Below are positions 12,577 to 22,480 of a stretch of DNA of 64,000 nucleotides, piece by piece. The first letter of the stretch is position 1. Every line of letters begins with the position of its first letter. Under the pieces are notes generated by a model. That model saw only the letters and a list, made by a program, of their open reading frames with translations, made no database searches and was not told the origin of the DNA. The stretch lies in assembly GCF_009870125.1 (NCBI RefSeq), contig NC_046681.1:15513001-15577000 (forward strand). The letters are read 5' to 3'. This DNA is from Drosophila pseudoobscura. Taxonomy: Eukaryota > Arthropoda > Insecta > Diptera > Drosophilidae. Position numbers and translations under genes: made by a program.

Positions 12577-15500
12577 CAGCATACACCACCGACACCGACA
12601 GTTACACCAACACTCCAACAGCTTCATTCAACAACGAACCAGCGAAACACATATGCAAATGGCTGACGAGGAAGACCCTCAATGTTCTGTGGGTCTGTGT
12701 CTGTCCCTGGTGGTGGCTTCTTTCGCAAGCAGCAGCCCCAGCCCCCGGCCCGGCAGCAGCAGTGCTTCAAGAGCCATTTGGGGTTTTGTTCTGCTTGGGT
12801 TCTGTGTGTTTTTCTTGCTGTGCCGCTTAAAAGTGTGCTAAATTTAGCAGAAGGCCGCGCCCCACACCAACACCTACACACACCTCCACCGATGAGAGAG
12901 AGAGCGGGCTGTGTAATGAGCTAGAAATTAGTTTATGACGAAGGTCGTCCACAGACCGGTGTTCCAGTGTGTTCAGTGTACAAAAGTAGCCCGAAACAGA
13001 GCAGACAGCAGTTTTTCGGGGGTCTCGGGTTGTTTATGCAAACAATTATAATAGGCTTGAAATGAAATTTTAAGCTCTTCATTTCTGTCACATGCGCGAC
13101 AAAGATAAACAACGGTGGATGGCAAATGATAGGTGAAAAGTCGAAGCTTTGGATACCCTTAAAGAGACATTCAAATCATTCGATTCATATCAACTTGGAT
13201 GAGTTAACAGTTGTATATGGGGTATCCAAGTCGTTGCATTGCCAACATCTGCTCCAAATCGTAATACCCTCCCTCCCAAGGGTACGCACGCACACACGCA
13301 AAAACCCTGACATGTGGCTGAGGCATTTTGTTTACCCAAGCTGAATATGAAATTTATGTTGGATGGGAGGCGGTGGAGGATGAGTGTTTCTGTTGAGCTC
13401 TCGGCTTTTGGCAGAGCAGGGAATTCTAATTTTGCAGCAGCTCCTGGATCTGAGGTATCTATAAGTATACTTTTAAATGCCCGCCCCGCTTGCGGAGGTG
13501 CTGCTCTGGCAGCCATTGATAAATGTGGCATGGTTCCCGGCGCTTAAGAGTGCGTGTGATTGCGAGCGTATCTGTGTGAGTGTAGCAGAGTGCATGTCCG
13601 CATGTGTGTGCGGGTGTGCGGTTGTCATAAATCAACATTTACATCGTGTTTATGTTTTTTGTGTGCCTGACAGACCGGAAAAGGTAACAGACTTCGAAAG
13701 GTGGAATGATTGCTCGAAGTGAATGGAAATGGAGTTTGGGGAAGGGGCCAAATGTTGGTTTGGCATTTAATTATAGGTATTGCGTGCGTGTGTCTCCCCC
13801 CGCCATTCATTTGTCCTTAGATTGATGGGGGCCTTTGAATGGAAATAAATATTGAGCCAGATACAAACAAAAAATTACTTCATTAAAGGAAACGATGGGA
13901 GATTTGCGTGAATCGAATGGGGATTTGATTAACAACAATCAAAGACACAGGAACGATATTCCTCATGCTTTCATTTGATATACTACATATTTGTCTTTGT
14001 TAAGTTCCATCTTCATCTCTCGACTTGCACTCCGACATCCTGTTCGGTTCCATCCCTTAGACATCCCACAAAACATTAATTCATCTAACCCTAAAAGCAA
14101 AATGTTGTCAGACTTGATAATGGTGTTGTTCTTGCTGTTGAGGAAATGCGTCCAAATGACTTTTCATTTCGTCTGAAGTAAGCTTCTACAATTATGGAGT
14201 GCAGAGGCGGAGTTAATGGGAATCCCACTCTGGAGTGCTTGTCTACGCCCCTGACGTCTGACTCCGGCTCTGACTGGAGGAAAGCTATTCAATTAGCCCA
14301 TAAAAGCACAGCGGTGGCCACATGGCCTTGCGGCACTGCGGTGCGAATGGAAGTCGGTCTCTGGCCCTCTCTGGCTCTCTCTGGCTCCACATATGAAATT
14401 AACGATTTCTGAATTAGTTTTCAATGTGTTCGCCGCTGAATGGCAGTTGGAGAGCACTCTTACCTTTACTCTTCACTCTTTGCCTTTCACGGTTGCAGGG
14501 TTTGCCTTGATGTCGGATTTGAGTGCTCAAATTAAATGCAGATGTCGAATAAAAGTTTTTCCATGTCCCTCTGGCATTTCATGTACTTTTACTCTCGTAT
14601 CCATTGCCATTACCCTCCCCAGTTATGAGAAAAGTTGCAGAAAACGAGAAAAACTCTTCACAGATGCCAATGATATCATGCGAATTTATGAGAAAGAGAA
14701 CATAATGCCCACTTTGTATTTTAGGGATAAGTAGTTTGCCTATCTCTCCATAAATCTCTTGTATCTGACGAGTAGTTAAATTGAAAGACTCTTGGTCTCG
14801 AAATTTATTCAAGAACAAAAGTTTATATCCCTCAGTTCCACTGTATCCTCGTCCCTTTTCGATATTTAATACTCTTTGGGTCATGCACTTTTATTCTATC
14901 TCTTTCTATTCCTGGATAATGCTCTCATTAAAAATACATGTGAGGCAACGCTTTCCCAGACGCTTAGCAGAATGATACGGGCGGAGCTGGACGCTCGCTC
15001 ACCTTTGGTGGCCAAAAAGAGAGACAGACATGCAGAGGGAGGGGGAAACTCTGGCTAAATATACTTTAGGGTTGCCAAAGATCCAACGTCATCATAACCA
15101 CTTTGTTTACGACGCCTCGACCTGGCCTTGACTGCCGAGCCGAAAACCGAACACCGAACTCTCGAACTCTCGAACCTGCCCAAAAAGAACCCTTGGCCTT
15201 TTGTTTGCCCCGAAAAAATAGAGAAGAGAGCCGAAAGCAGAGAATACGAGTATTCCTAAGCTTTGTGGATTTTCATTTTAATGTTTGTGTGTGGCACAGA
15301 GAGGCACAGAAACCGCAAAGTCATAAGCCCATTAGCCCATGGGATGGGATGGGCTTATAGGCGGATGGGGGATGAGGTATGGGGGGATAGGCGGATGGTG
15401 CCCCCGGCTGAGGCATTGTTTTAGGCAGTCCTTGTCCCTGGCTGGGGTTCTCCATTGCCTCTTGCTCTGTTGATGCGGAAAATGAGCAAGGAAATAGAGA

Positions 15501-17444
15501 AAATCTACCACACACACACACAAGCACTCACAGGAAGGGCGGGGATAACGACACCGAAGCCCCAAGGACGTCGGCGGAGGAGACGACAAGGTCTTGTTAG
15601 GTTAAATTATGCATAGATGCCACGCCCACCTCCCATTACAGGCACATGCATACACCTTGGCATTTGATAATTGAGAGAGCAGAGAACCAGACCGGAAACC
15701 AGAAACTACAATCAGAATCAGGCAGCAACAATCATCCCGCCCCAAGAGGGCTGGGCCTTTGGTAATTCAAAACAAACAACAAGGATGTACATGGTATGAA
15801 TCTTTGGACTACTATGGGGAACTACTTTCCATGGGGTAAGTGGGTGGATAATACTTGAAGGAGTACCTCCTGCCAACGCCTTTTTAGAGACCCACAAATA
15901 AGAGAACTTTACCTACCTAATGGAAATCAATGTAATATTTAAACACAGCCACACGCTCCTCGAAAACACCAAAGAAACCGCACAAATTTGTTAAGCAATT
16001 GTTGCGGTCCAATAAAAGCCCCCACAGAATGGCCCAAATAAAATAATATTCCAGCCAAGAAATGCTTTTAGGGAGCTGCAACATTTGGCCAACGAGAGCC
16101 AATATTTGCCCAATAAATAATAAGCAAAGCCACAGAATGTGGCCTCATCTGGAATATCGTATCGTATGCTTTGCGCAATTCAAGTGCTTCGTTGGCCAGA
16201 GAAAGTGCAGAAATCGAGCATTTGAAGCATGAAAGTATTTACAGGAAAATACTCGTATGAAAAGCAGGAGCAGGACCCACACACACACAATCATACACGT
16301 TCTTGGACGGGGTGGGGTTTCCCTTGCTGCACTTATCATTCAATCGCTATGGAAATTGTTAGCTCAATAGCCACGGGTAATACTAGTATCTGCATATGCA
16401 TGGGATGGAGGGACTTGTTCGCTTATTGAATCCACAGATAAATAAAAGATTGATAAAGATTCCAGTTCCCCCAAATACGAGTAGTTGTTCATATAATTTG
16501 TTCACTTTTCATTAAGCAACTTCCCAGAATTTATATTAACAATAAAGTGAAAGGAAGTGGAAAGGAAGGGAAAGACCCTGCCAGAATAACTTCCCCAAAA
16601 GTAACCTCCAACGAGGAAATTGAAATGCAAAACTCGTCCTCCGACAACAGTCTTTTCGTCTGTCTATCGCAGAAGAGCTCACAGTCCTCCAGGAACCCCC
16701 TTAAATAAATAAATTCTTGCAAAATTTGCAGAAAAATAAAACAAAAATAAAAAAATGAAGGAGAAAAAGTATAAAATGTTTTGTCTTGGGCAGAAGTAAC
16801 GAAAGCTGAAAGAACCGAGAGATACTGGTAGAAAGATACAGAACGACAGACAGACAGTCAGTCGGAGGAAGAGAGCAAGGAATAAAGCGAAAGACAAATG
16901 CAAACGACAGGACAACCATTTTTATGGCCCCAAAGGATAAGTGTATTACAACAGCAACAACAACAGCTATGCCGGAAAATTTATATGCAAACGGAAGAAT
17001 AGGGCGTGGCGTTGAGATTGGGGTTATCCGAGCGGAGGGGAGGAGCAGAGCAGAACGTTAGTTTTTTTTTTTGCTCGTGGCGCGTGTAAAGCGTTCAAAC
17101 ATTTTTAATGTCCATCTGCGTGAGGATTAGCATAAAATCCGCTGTCCTTTGCCCGATCCAGGACCCCCCAAACCCTGCTCTCTGCACAGACGTGAGGTAG
17201 AACTTTATGTCCGCTTAGCTTTAAGTACGGGTCTGGCTGAATGAATGGATGGATGGATACCCTTCTGTGTATTTATACCTTTCGAATGTCTTGATTTCTC
17301 TGCAAAGATTACACAGTTTATGGTCTTTAAAGTATGAGATTACCCAATGAAAATGTTGGCCATTCAAATGGGATAAGTTGAAGGGAAAGCGATAAAATTT
17401 ATAAGCCTACAGTAGGGGAGACAGAGATATTCCAGGAAATTTAG

Positions 17445-17687
<243 letters not shown>

Positions 17688-18182
17688 TATTATCGTAAAC
17701 CACAGAAATACCGTAAAACCTATGATAACCAGCCAAATAACATCAGTAATAATAATGCAACAACAACAACCCATTCAAGACCAACAACTGCAACTGCAAC
17801 AGCCACAGCAGATCAACAATACCAATATTTAAACCCTACCACAGACAGCAATCGATGTAGCAGCCATAGAGATGATGGCTCCCCCCTCCGTCATAATGAT
17901 GATTCCCTAGGTATAATACCCGTAGAGCTGCAGCAGCAGCAGCATTACAACAACAACTATTACTACTACTACAACTACAATCTGAGCTATGTCCCCGAGG
18001 ACTGTGCCCCGGGCGGCAGCCGGCGCCCGAGTCGCCTCCAACAGCTGAAGCGTCGCACGCAGCACGAGCTGCAGCAGTGGCCGATGCTCATGCAGCTGCT
18101 GCTGCTGGTCCTCTGGCTGAACGCCCGCTTCTGGCGGATCGTCGACGAGCAGGTGACGTACCGGAGGAGGCGATGGCATTAA
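17688..18182 (+). CDS. Ggamma30A: In-frame C-terminal extension after the Ggamma30A stop (readthrough candidate)
   Basis: Directly after the UAA at 17685 the same frame runs 164 codons to a second UAA (18180-18182). The extension begins YYRKPQKYRKTYDNQ and is first rich in Asn, Thr and Gln (residues 14-50). It then has a mixed stretch with LGIIPVELQQQQ, a Tyr/Asn run (87-98), a basic part (SRRPSRLQQLKRR), a hydrophobic segment MLMQLLLLVLWLNARF (133-148) and a basic end TYRRRRWH. The second half has strongly GC-ending codons, as fly genes do, and the frame threads past many stop triplets that sit in the other frames. Readthrough would give about 237 residues, hide the CVIM box and supply a possible hydrophobic anchor. 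An alternative is a donor, AT|GTAATA, that overlaps the stop. Part of the frame's length comes from CAG/AAC repeats, which are open by nature. Confidence 0.55.
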   Translation, partial: YYRKPQKYRKTYDNQPNNISNNNATTTTHSRPTTATATATADQQYQYLNPTTDSNRCSSHRDDGSPLRHNDDSLGIIPVELQQQQHYNNNYYYYYNYNLSYVPEDCAPGGSRRPSRLQQLKRRTQHELQQWPMLMQLLLLVLWLNARFWRIVDEQVTYRRRRWH

Positions 18183-18302
18183 TGTGGGGCAGAGAGATCG
18201 AAGGAGCAGAGCGAAGCAGAACAGGAGGCGACGCAGGATGCCACGCAATCCGGTGCTGATAATGGTGTTGCTTGGTATGAGATCGATCTAAGCTTAAGTT
18301 GA
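18183..18302 (+). other. Second in-frame open tail after the UAA at 18180
   Basis: The same frame continues another 39 codons to UGA at 18300-18302. It is acidic and Gln/Glu-rich (AERSKEQSEAEQEATQ) and ends NGVAWYEIDLSLS. Its composition looks protein-like, but 39 open codons can occur by chance. It needs either a second readthrough or a splice past the UAA. Confidence 0.25.
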
Positions 18303-18342
18303 ATCAAAAATTATGCCCAAACTCTCTTTCAAAACTCATCTC

Positions 18343-18348
18343 AATAAA
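18343..18348 (+). terminator. Ggamma30A: Proximal polyadenylation signal AATAAA
   Basis: The canonical hexamer lies 41 nt past the UGA that ends the open frame. It could give a short 3' UTR form. Cleavage is not shown. Confidence 0.35.
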
Positions 18349-18508
18349 ATTAATCAAAACTTAGGCTGCAAAATATAGTCAAAGCAAAAGCGAAATCATC
18401 TACAAATGTAACACAGAGAACCACCCATCCCGAGAGAGCAGAAACTCTAAGAACAACAACAACAACAGCAACAACAACCTACAAAAACAACAACAACAAC
18501 AAAATGAT

Positions 18509-18524
18509 AGCGAGAGCTCTCGCT
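18509..18524. repeat. Perfect 16-bp palindrome in the 3' UTR
   Basis: AGCGAGAGCTCTCGCT is its own reverse complement. It sits between an AAC-repeat tract and a CT-rich tract. No function is assigned. Confidence 0.6.
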
Positions 18525-19462
18525 GCTCGTTACATTTTGCACACGCACTACTCGTTTCATCATCGTATCGTGACCGCTCCCGTCACATTGTGACCGCTCT
18601 GTCGTCTCGACTCGTTTCTGTCTCTCGTCGTCTTATGCTCGTCTTTCTCTTTTTTCCTCTCTCTTTCTCTCTCTCTCTCTATCGTTCTATTTTTCTAGCT
18701 ATCGTTCCCTAGTACTACAGTTATTGCTATTTCAGTTCCAATGCATGCCATATACATTCTTAGAAGTTTCTTTTGATATCGCTATATATTTTCCTCTGTT
18801 CTTCCACACCTACTCCACCAATGCAATCCACATCAATCGTCACATCCATCATCATCCCAAGCCCACCCAAAAACCAAAATAGTCCACACACTAGTCGACA
18901 AAACGCTAACTCAATCATATCAATCATGAGACACGAAAAAATGTCAAAGCCTCGATAAATGTAACCCACCCATCATTCTGTAGAAGAGAAGCCTTAGAAG
19001 CGCCCCCCCGCCCCAAAAAGAAATCCCATTTTATGTTAACCAGCGAAACCGAAGAACCGAACAAGATCTACTATGAACTTTAATCCAAAGGTTTCCCCGC
19101 CCTAAGCTTGCCTAAGAACCAAACTGAAACTAAACTTAAAACTATCCCAACAGCAAAAGAAAAAGCAAAAGCAAATGAAAAGAATAAGAAGAGAAGTAGA
19201 ATCGTATTTTGAGTAGCGCTTTTTGATTTATTTGGTAGCCAGGCAAACGCTAACCGAAACAGAAGTTTTAGTTGTGTTTTTCAACGTAAAATATAAAATA
19301 TAAACTATGGATAATATAATTTTATATACAACATACATACTATAGAGTTATAAATTTAAAGGCAGACGCTGTAGATGATTACTCGATCGATGATTAAGCT
19401 TTAGTTCTAACAGATATGTTACTTATGATTACCTAGCGACAATTATTATATACGCAACAGAC

Positions 19463-19486
19463 AACAAACAAACAAACAAACAAACA
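19463..19486 (+). repeat. CAAA microsatellite in the 3' UTR
   Basis: About six ACAA/CAAA units. Confidence 0.8.
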
Positions 19487-19849
19487 ACACACAACAATTA
19501 CACACGAAAGATACTAAAAACTAATCGACGTAGTAGAAGAACCCACGATATTTATACGAGTATATGGATCATAGTTGAAAAAACAAATAACAAAACGATT
19601 AGCGAGAAATATTTTAGTGAAAAATCCAAAAAGTCAGCTGAAACTTTATATGTTTAAATGCGAAACTGCAAAATGGACTTGAAACAAGAACAAACAAGAG
19701 GAAAACTATATTATATTATATTATTAACTATTATTACGAGTATATACGATATTGAGAGGGCGTGCCCCAGGGGCCGACCAACAACAACAAACAAAATAAG
19801 GCGCTGTTCAGCTAATCGAGAAAATATATAGTGAAAATCGTTTACGTTT

Positions 19850-19855
19850 AATAAA
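19850..19855 (+). terminator. Ggamma30A: Internal polyadenylation signal AATAAA
   Basis: A canonical hexamer follows T-rich GTTTACGTTT. It is a candidate mid-length 3' end. Confidence 0.3.
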
Positions 19856-20789
19856 ATACTAAGTTCTGCTTATCGCTACGCGAATATGATTTCCATTTAC
19901 AACTTAGGGATGATATATGATTTCAGCATTAGAAAAGAAAAGACAACAATCAGAACACACCAAATACACAGACATTCCACAGACACACATTCCACATAAC
20001 GAGGCTACCACTGAGGTTGCCCCATGATGAAAATAGTGCGAAGTGAAATATAGTTAAGGAAACATTCGACGGGGGAATACCCCTTGAGAGAAGAACCTAT
20101 GAAATAATCCAAAATATATAGCACATTTAATGTTAATCTTAAGTTGAGGAACAAACAAACGTAGAGAAAATTCAGCAGAGAGCGTAAAATTAATTATACG
20201 ATTAAGTAAGTCGCGCAAAAGACCCCAAAAGACACCAGAAAACAGAGATACCGAAAGGTAAACAACCTACAAAATAAGCAGCAAACGAAACGAAGATGCA
20301 GAAGAGAAGAAAAATCACCAAATAATTAAGGAAAAACTTCACCGAGAAGCGAGAAACGAGAAGCAGATGAACGATGATGAGGACGGAATGGAGCGAGTGC
20401 TCCTAGCGAGGAGCAAAAAAGTAAACAAACAATAGAAAAACCCATATTTAGTGGTAAATTTTAAGAAGGAAACACTCTGCAATCATACGAGAGCTCTGGG
20501 AAAACCGAAGCGAAGCGAGGCTACATCGAAACACACACCTTTGATGGAAGCACAAAGTTGCATCCAGCTACCAGAAAGAACGATGCAACAACCCAACAAA
20601 AGTGTTTCCATCGCTAAGCAGATGCAAAAGCAGATACACAAAAACTAAATTAAGGTATTGGTGGTTACAAAAATATTATATGTATAACTAATTGATGTTT
20701 GGAAAAGACGACGATGAAATAACGATATAATCAAAAAGGCCCGAGGGCTGTCAATGACACGCTGCAATCCAGCGACATTGCCAGACCTC

Positions 20790-20874
20790 ACAGACAGGAG
20801 ACCGTTGTGGCATAGGGAACATGTCTGGCATCAGCGCTGCATGTTCCGTATCCAGCTTGACGGCTAACGTCTGT
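20790..20874 (+). other. Predicted 85-nt RNA hairpin in a GC-rich 3' UTR island
   Basis: Pairings seen by eye: ACAGAC (20790-20795) with GTCTGT (20869-20874); CCGT (20802-20805) with ACGG (20860-20863); and GGcATA plus GGAACATG (20809-20823) with CATGTTCC plus TATCC (20840-20853), with one bulge and one G-G mismatch. That is about 23 pairs. The 16-nt loop holds the palindrome CAGCGCTG and also TCTGGC, which can pair with GCCAGA at 20780-20785. The size resembles a pre-miRNA, but no known miRNA was recognised. A structured 3' UTR element is equally possible. Confidence 0.5.
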
Positions 20875-21066
20875 TTATTGAAAGTTGAAATCAAATCAAA
20901 TTATATGAATCTACGAATATATATATGTGTATAGTGTTGTACTCAAGAGTGTCATCGAGTGTCGTGCCACAGGCTCAGGCTCGCAGGCTGAGAAGCGTTT
21001 AAAAGAGTTCCAGATAGTAGTTTTCCGGGGTCCGACTGTACACGCCACTCAAGAGAGCACTAAGCA

Positions 21067-21096
21067 CGCCGAGTAGCCGGGCACGGAGTCTCGGCG
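21067..21096 (+). other. Short GC-rich hairpin
   Basis: CGCCGAG (21067-21073) pairs perfectly with CTCGGCG (21090-21096) around a 16-nt loop. It lies in the second GC-rich island of the 3' UTR. Confidence 0.4.
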
Positions 21097-21182
21097 AAAC
21101 GGGTGTGAGGGTGCCACCAAAATTGAGCGAGTGAACAGTCGGCCAAAGGATTGATCTTTTTTGAGAAGAGAAGTCTCCTTCG

Positions 21183-21311
21183 ATGATGTCCATGTCATAC
21201 GATTTCCACGAGGCCTCGACTGAGTCTGTGCCACGAACACCGCTCGAACAGTCGCTCCCCAAAATGTACTCGCACTTTCGTCAGTATTTAATCGAACAAA
21301 TCGTTAATTAA
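21183..21311 (+). CDS. Candidate 42-residue small ORF in the Ggamma30A 3' UTR
   Basis: Starting at ATG ATG TCC ATG, this frame encodes MMSMSYDFHEASTESVPRTP and onward, ending FRQYLIEQIVN before TAA. It lies in a GC-rich island of an otherwise A-rich UTR, and many of its codons end in C or G (TTC CAC GAG GCC TCG, CTC, CAG, TAC TCG CAC). The start has no strong Kozak match, and an in-frame stop lies seven codons upstream. I do not recognise the peptide. It could be a downstream cistron or its own small gene. An 87-codon frame on the opposite strand covers the same island, so coding potential is not settled. Confidence 0.3.
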   Translation: MMSMSYDFHEASTESVPRTPLEQSLPKMYSHFRQYLIEQIVN

Positions 21312-21318
21312 CATTCCA

Positions 21319-21324
21319 AATAAA
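21319..21324 (+). terminator. Internal polyadenylation signal AATAAA
   Basis: A canonical hexamer lies eight bases after the stop of the 42-codon small ORF (21183-21311). It could end a short transcript that carries that ORF. Confidence 0.3.
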
Positions 21325-22452
21325 TACAATTAAATATGGGAAAGTCATTCGAGGAGCGAAGTGAAGTGAAAAGAAAGAGAAATGGTACATTTTAGTAATT
21401 TTTCCAGCAAGTTACAAACTATATATAAATGTTAAAGTAAATAATCAGAAAGACAATTCTTAATTGATCGAAAGAAGTAGATCGATAGATCACTTATCGA
21501 CTCGAGATTTCAATTAAACTCTCGAAAGGTCGGTGGGTGAGACGCGCAAACAGGTGCCAAACGGTTCGATAGACAGAAGGTTCTGCCATGAGCAGACCTT
21601 TGGGGCGAATGCCGGGAAAAAATTATGAACAAAAAACTAATTAAATATAAAGAACACACGATTCTCTAGACCGTAAGTTGATGTTACAGTTCATTGAAAA
21701 GCGTTTAAATATTATATGGCATACCAGAATATTATGGATTAAACAAGCATTAACTATATATACATATATATGATATGATATGATATCGATACAACAATAT
21801 ATTGCAAGTATTCAAATATTCATTGGAAAAACATAAAAGAAACCTTTATTGTTACAATTTTAGGTGTAAGTCACGTAACAGATAAGATATTTGGACATAT
21901 AGGTTACGATTCTTACGATATATAAACGATAAAATGATTGATTCTTAAACTTGTCGAATTGCGAACTCAGACAAACAACAAAAGCACGGTGCCACACAAC
22001 ATCCACAGGCTAAACCAGAAACCAAAGAAACCAAAAACAAAACCAAACAAAACAAAGAAAAACAACCCGACAAAACAATTATAATTTAGTCAAAGGAAAA
22101 TCTAAATGAAATCTAGCTAGTAAGTGAATTTTAACGCAGCAAAGCAAACAACAACAACAACAACACAACAAGAAACAAAAGACAAAACTACACGAAAAGA
22201 AAGATCGAAAGTCATAGGAGGAAGGAATAGGAGGAAGAAGAATTCACCAGAATGAACGAAAAAGAAAAAAACACGAAAACTCAAAATAGTATGATATAAA
22301 CGAACATGTATTTAGCTGTTAACAAAAAACAAAAACAAACAAAAAAAACTACTAAACAAATGGAAAACCAAAAACCAAATACAGAAAACAAAAAACCGAA
22401 AACAAAGAAAAACCAAAGCATAAGTATGATTATCATTAAAGGAACTTCTCTA

Positions 22453-22458
22453 AATAAA
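22453..22458 (+). terminator. Ggamma30A: Distal polyadenylation signal AATAAA
   Basis: This is the last AATAAA of the A-rich tract. About 85 nt later a GT/T-rich stretch (GTCGATTGTGTTTTATTT) and the change of base composition mark the likely end of the transcription unit. Confidence 0.5.
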
Positions 22459-22480
22459 AAGTAAACTTTGAAAATCCTTA

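Larger units (their letters stand above)
18183..22480 (+). other. Ggamma30A: Long A-rich 3' UTR of Ggamma30A
   Basis: From the end of the open frame to about 22480 the + strand is strongly A-rich and T-poor in many parts (AACAAAC and AACAACAAC runs). It has stops in all frames apart from small ORFs, and contains several AATAAA signals. This one-sided composition fits a transcribed + strand 3' UTR, and it changes near 22540 to T-rich sequence. Two GC-rich islands interrupt it, at about 20738-20875 and 20940-21262; each holds an RNA hairpin and the second a small ORF. The UTR's continuity and end are inferred, since no transcript data are available. The 5-bp direct repeats GTGACCGCTC near 18570-18600 and a CT-rich run at 18600-18690 are also in it. 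Confidence 0.6.

Noticed and set aside
17907..18245. 113-codon minus-strand frame opposite the readthrough extension
   Set aside because: Poly-Val and poly-Leu runs come from the TAC/CAG repeats. It is the antisense shadow of the + strand frame.
20999..21262. 87-codon minus-strand frame in the second GC island
   Set aside because: It starts at TTG, has no recognised domain, and is antisense to the presumed UTR. Kept only as a caution against the small ORF call.
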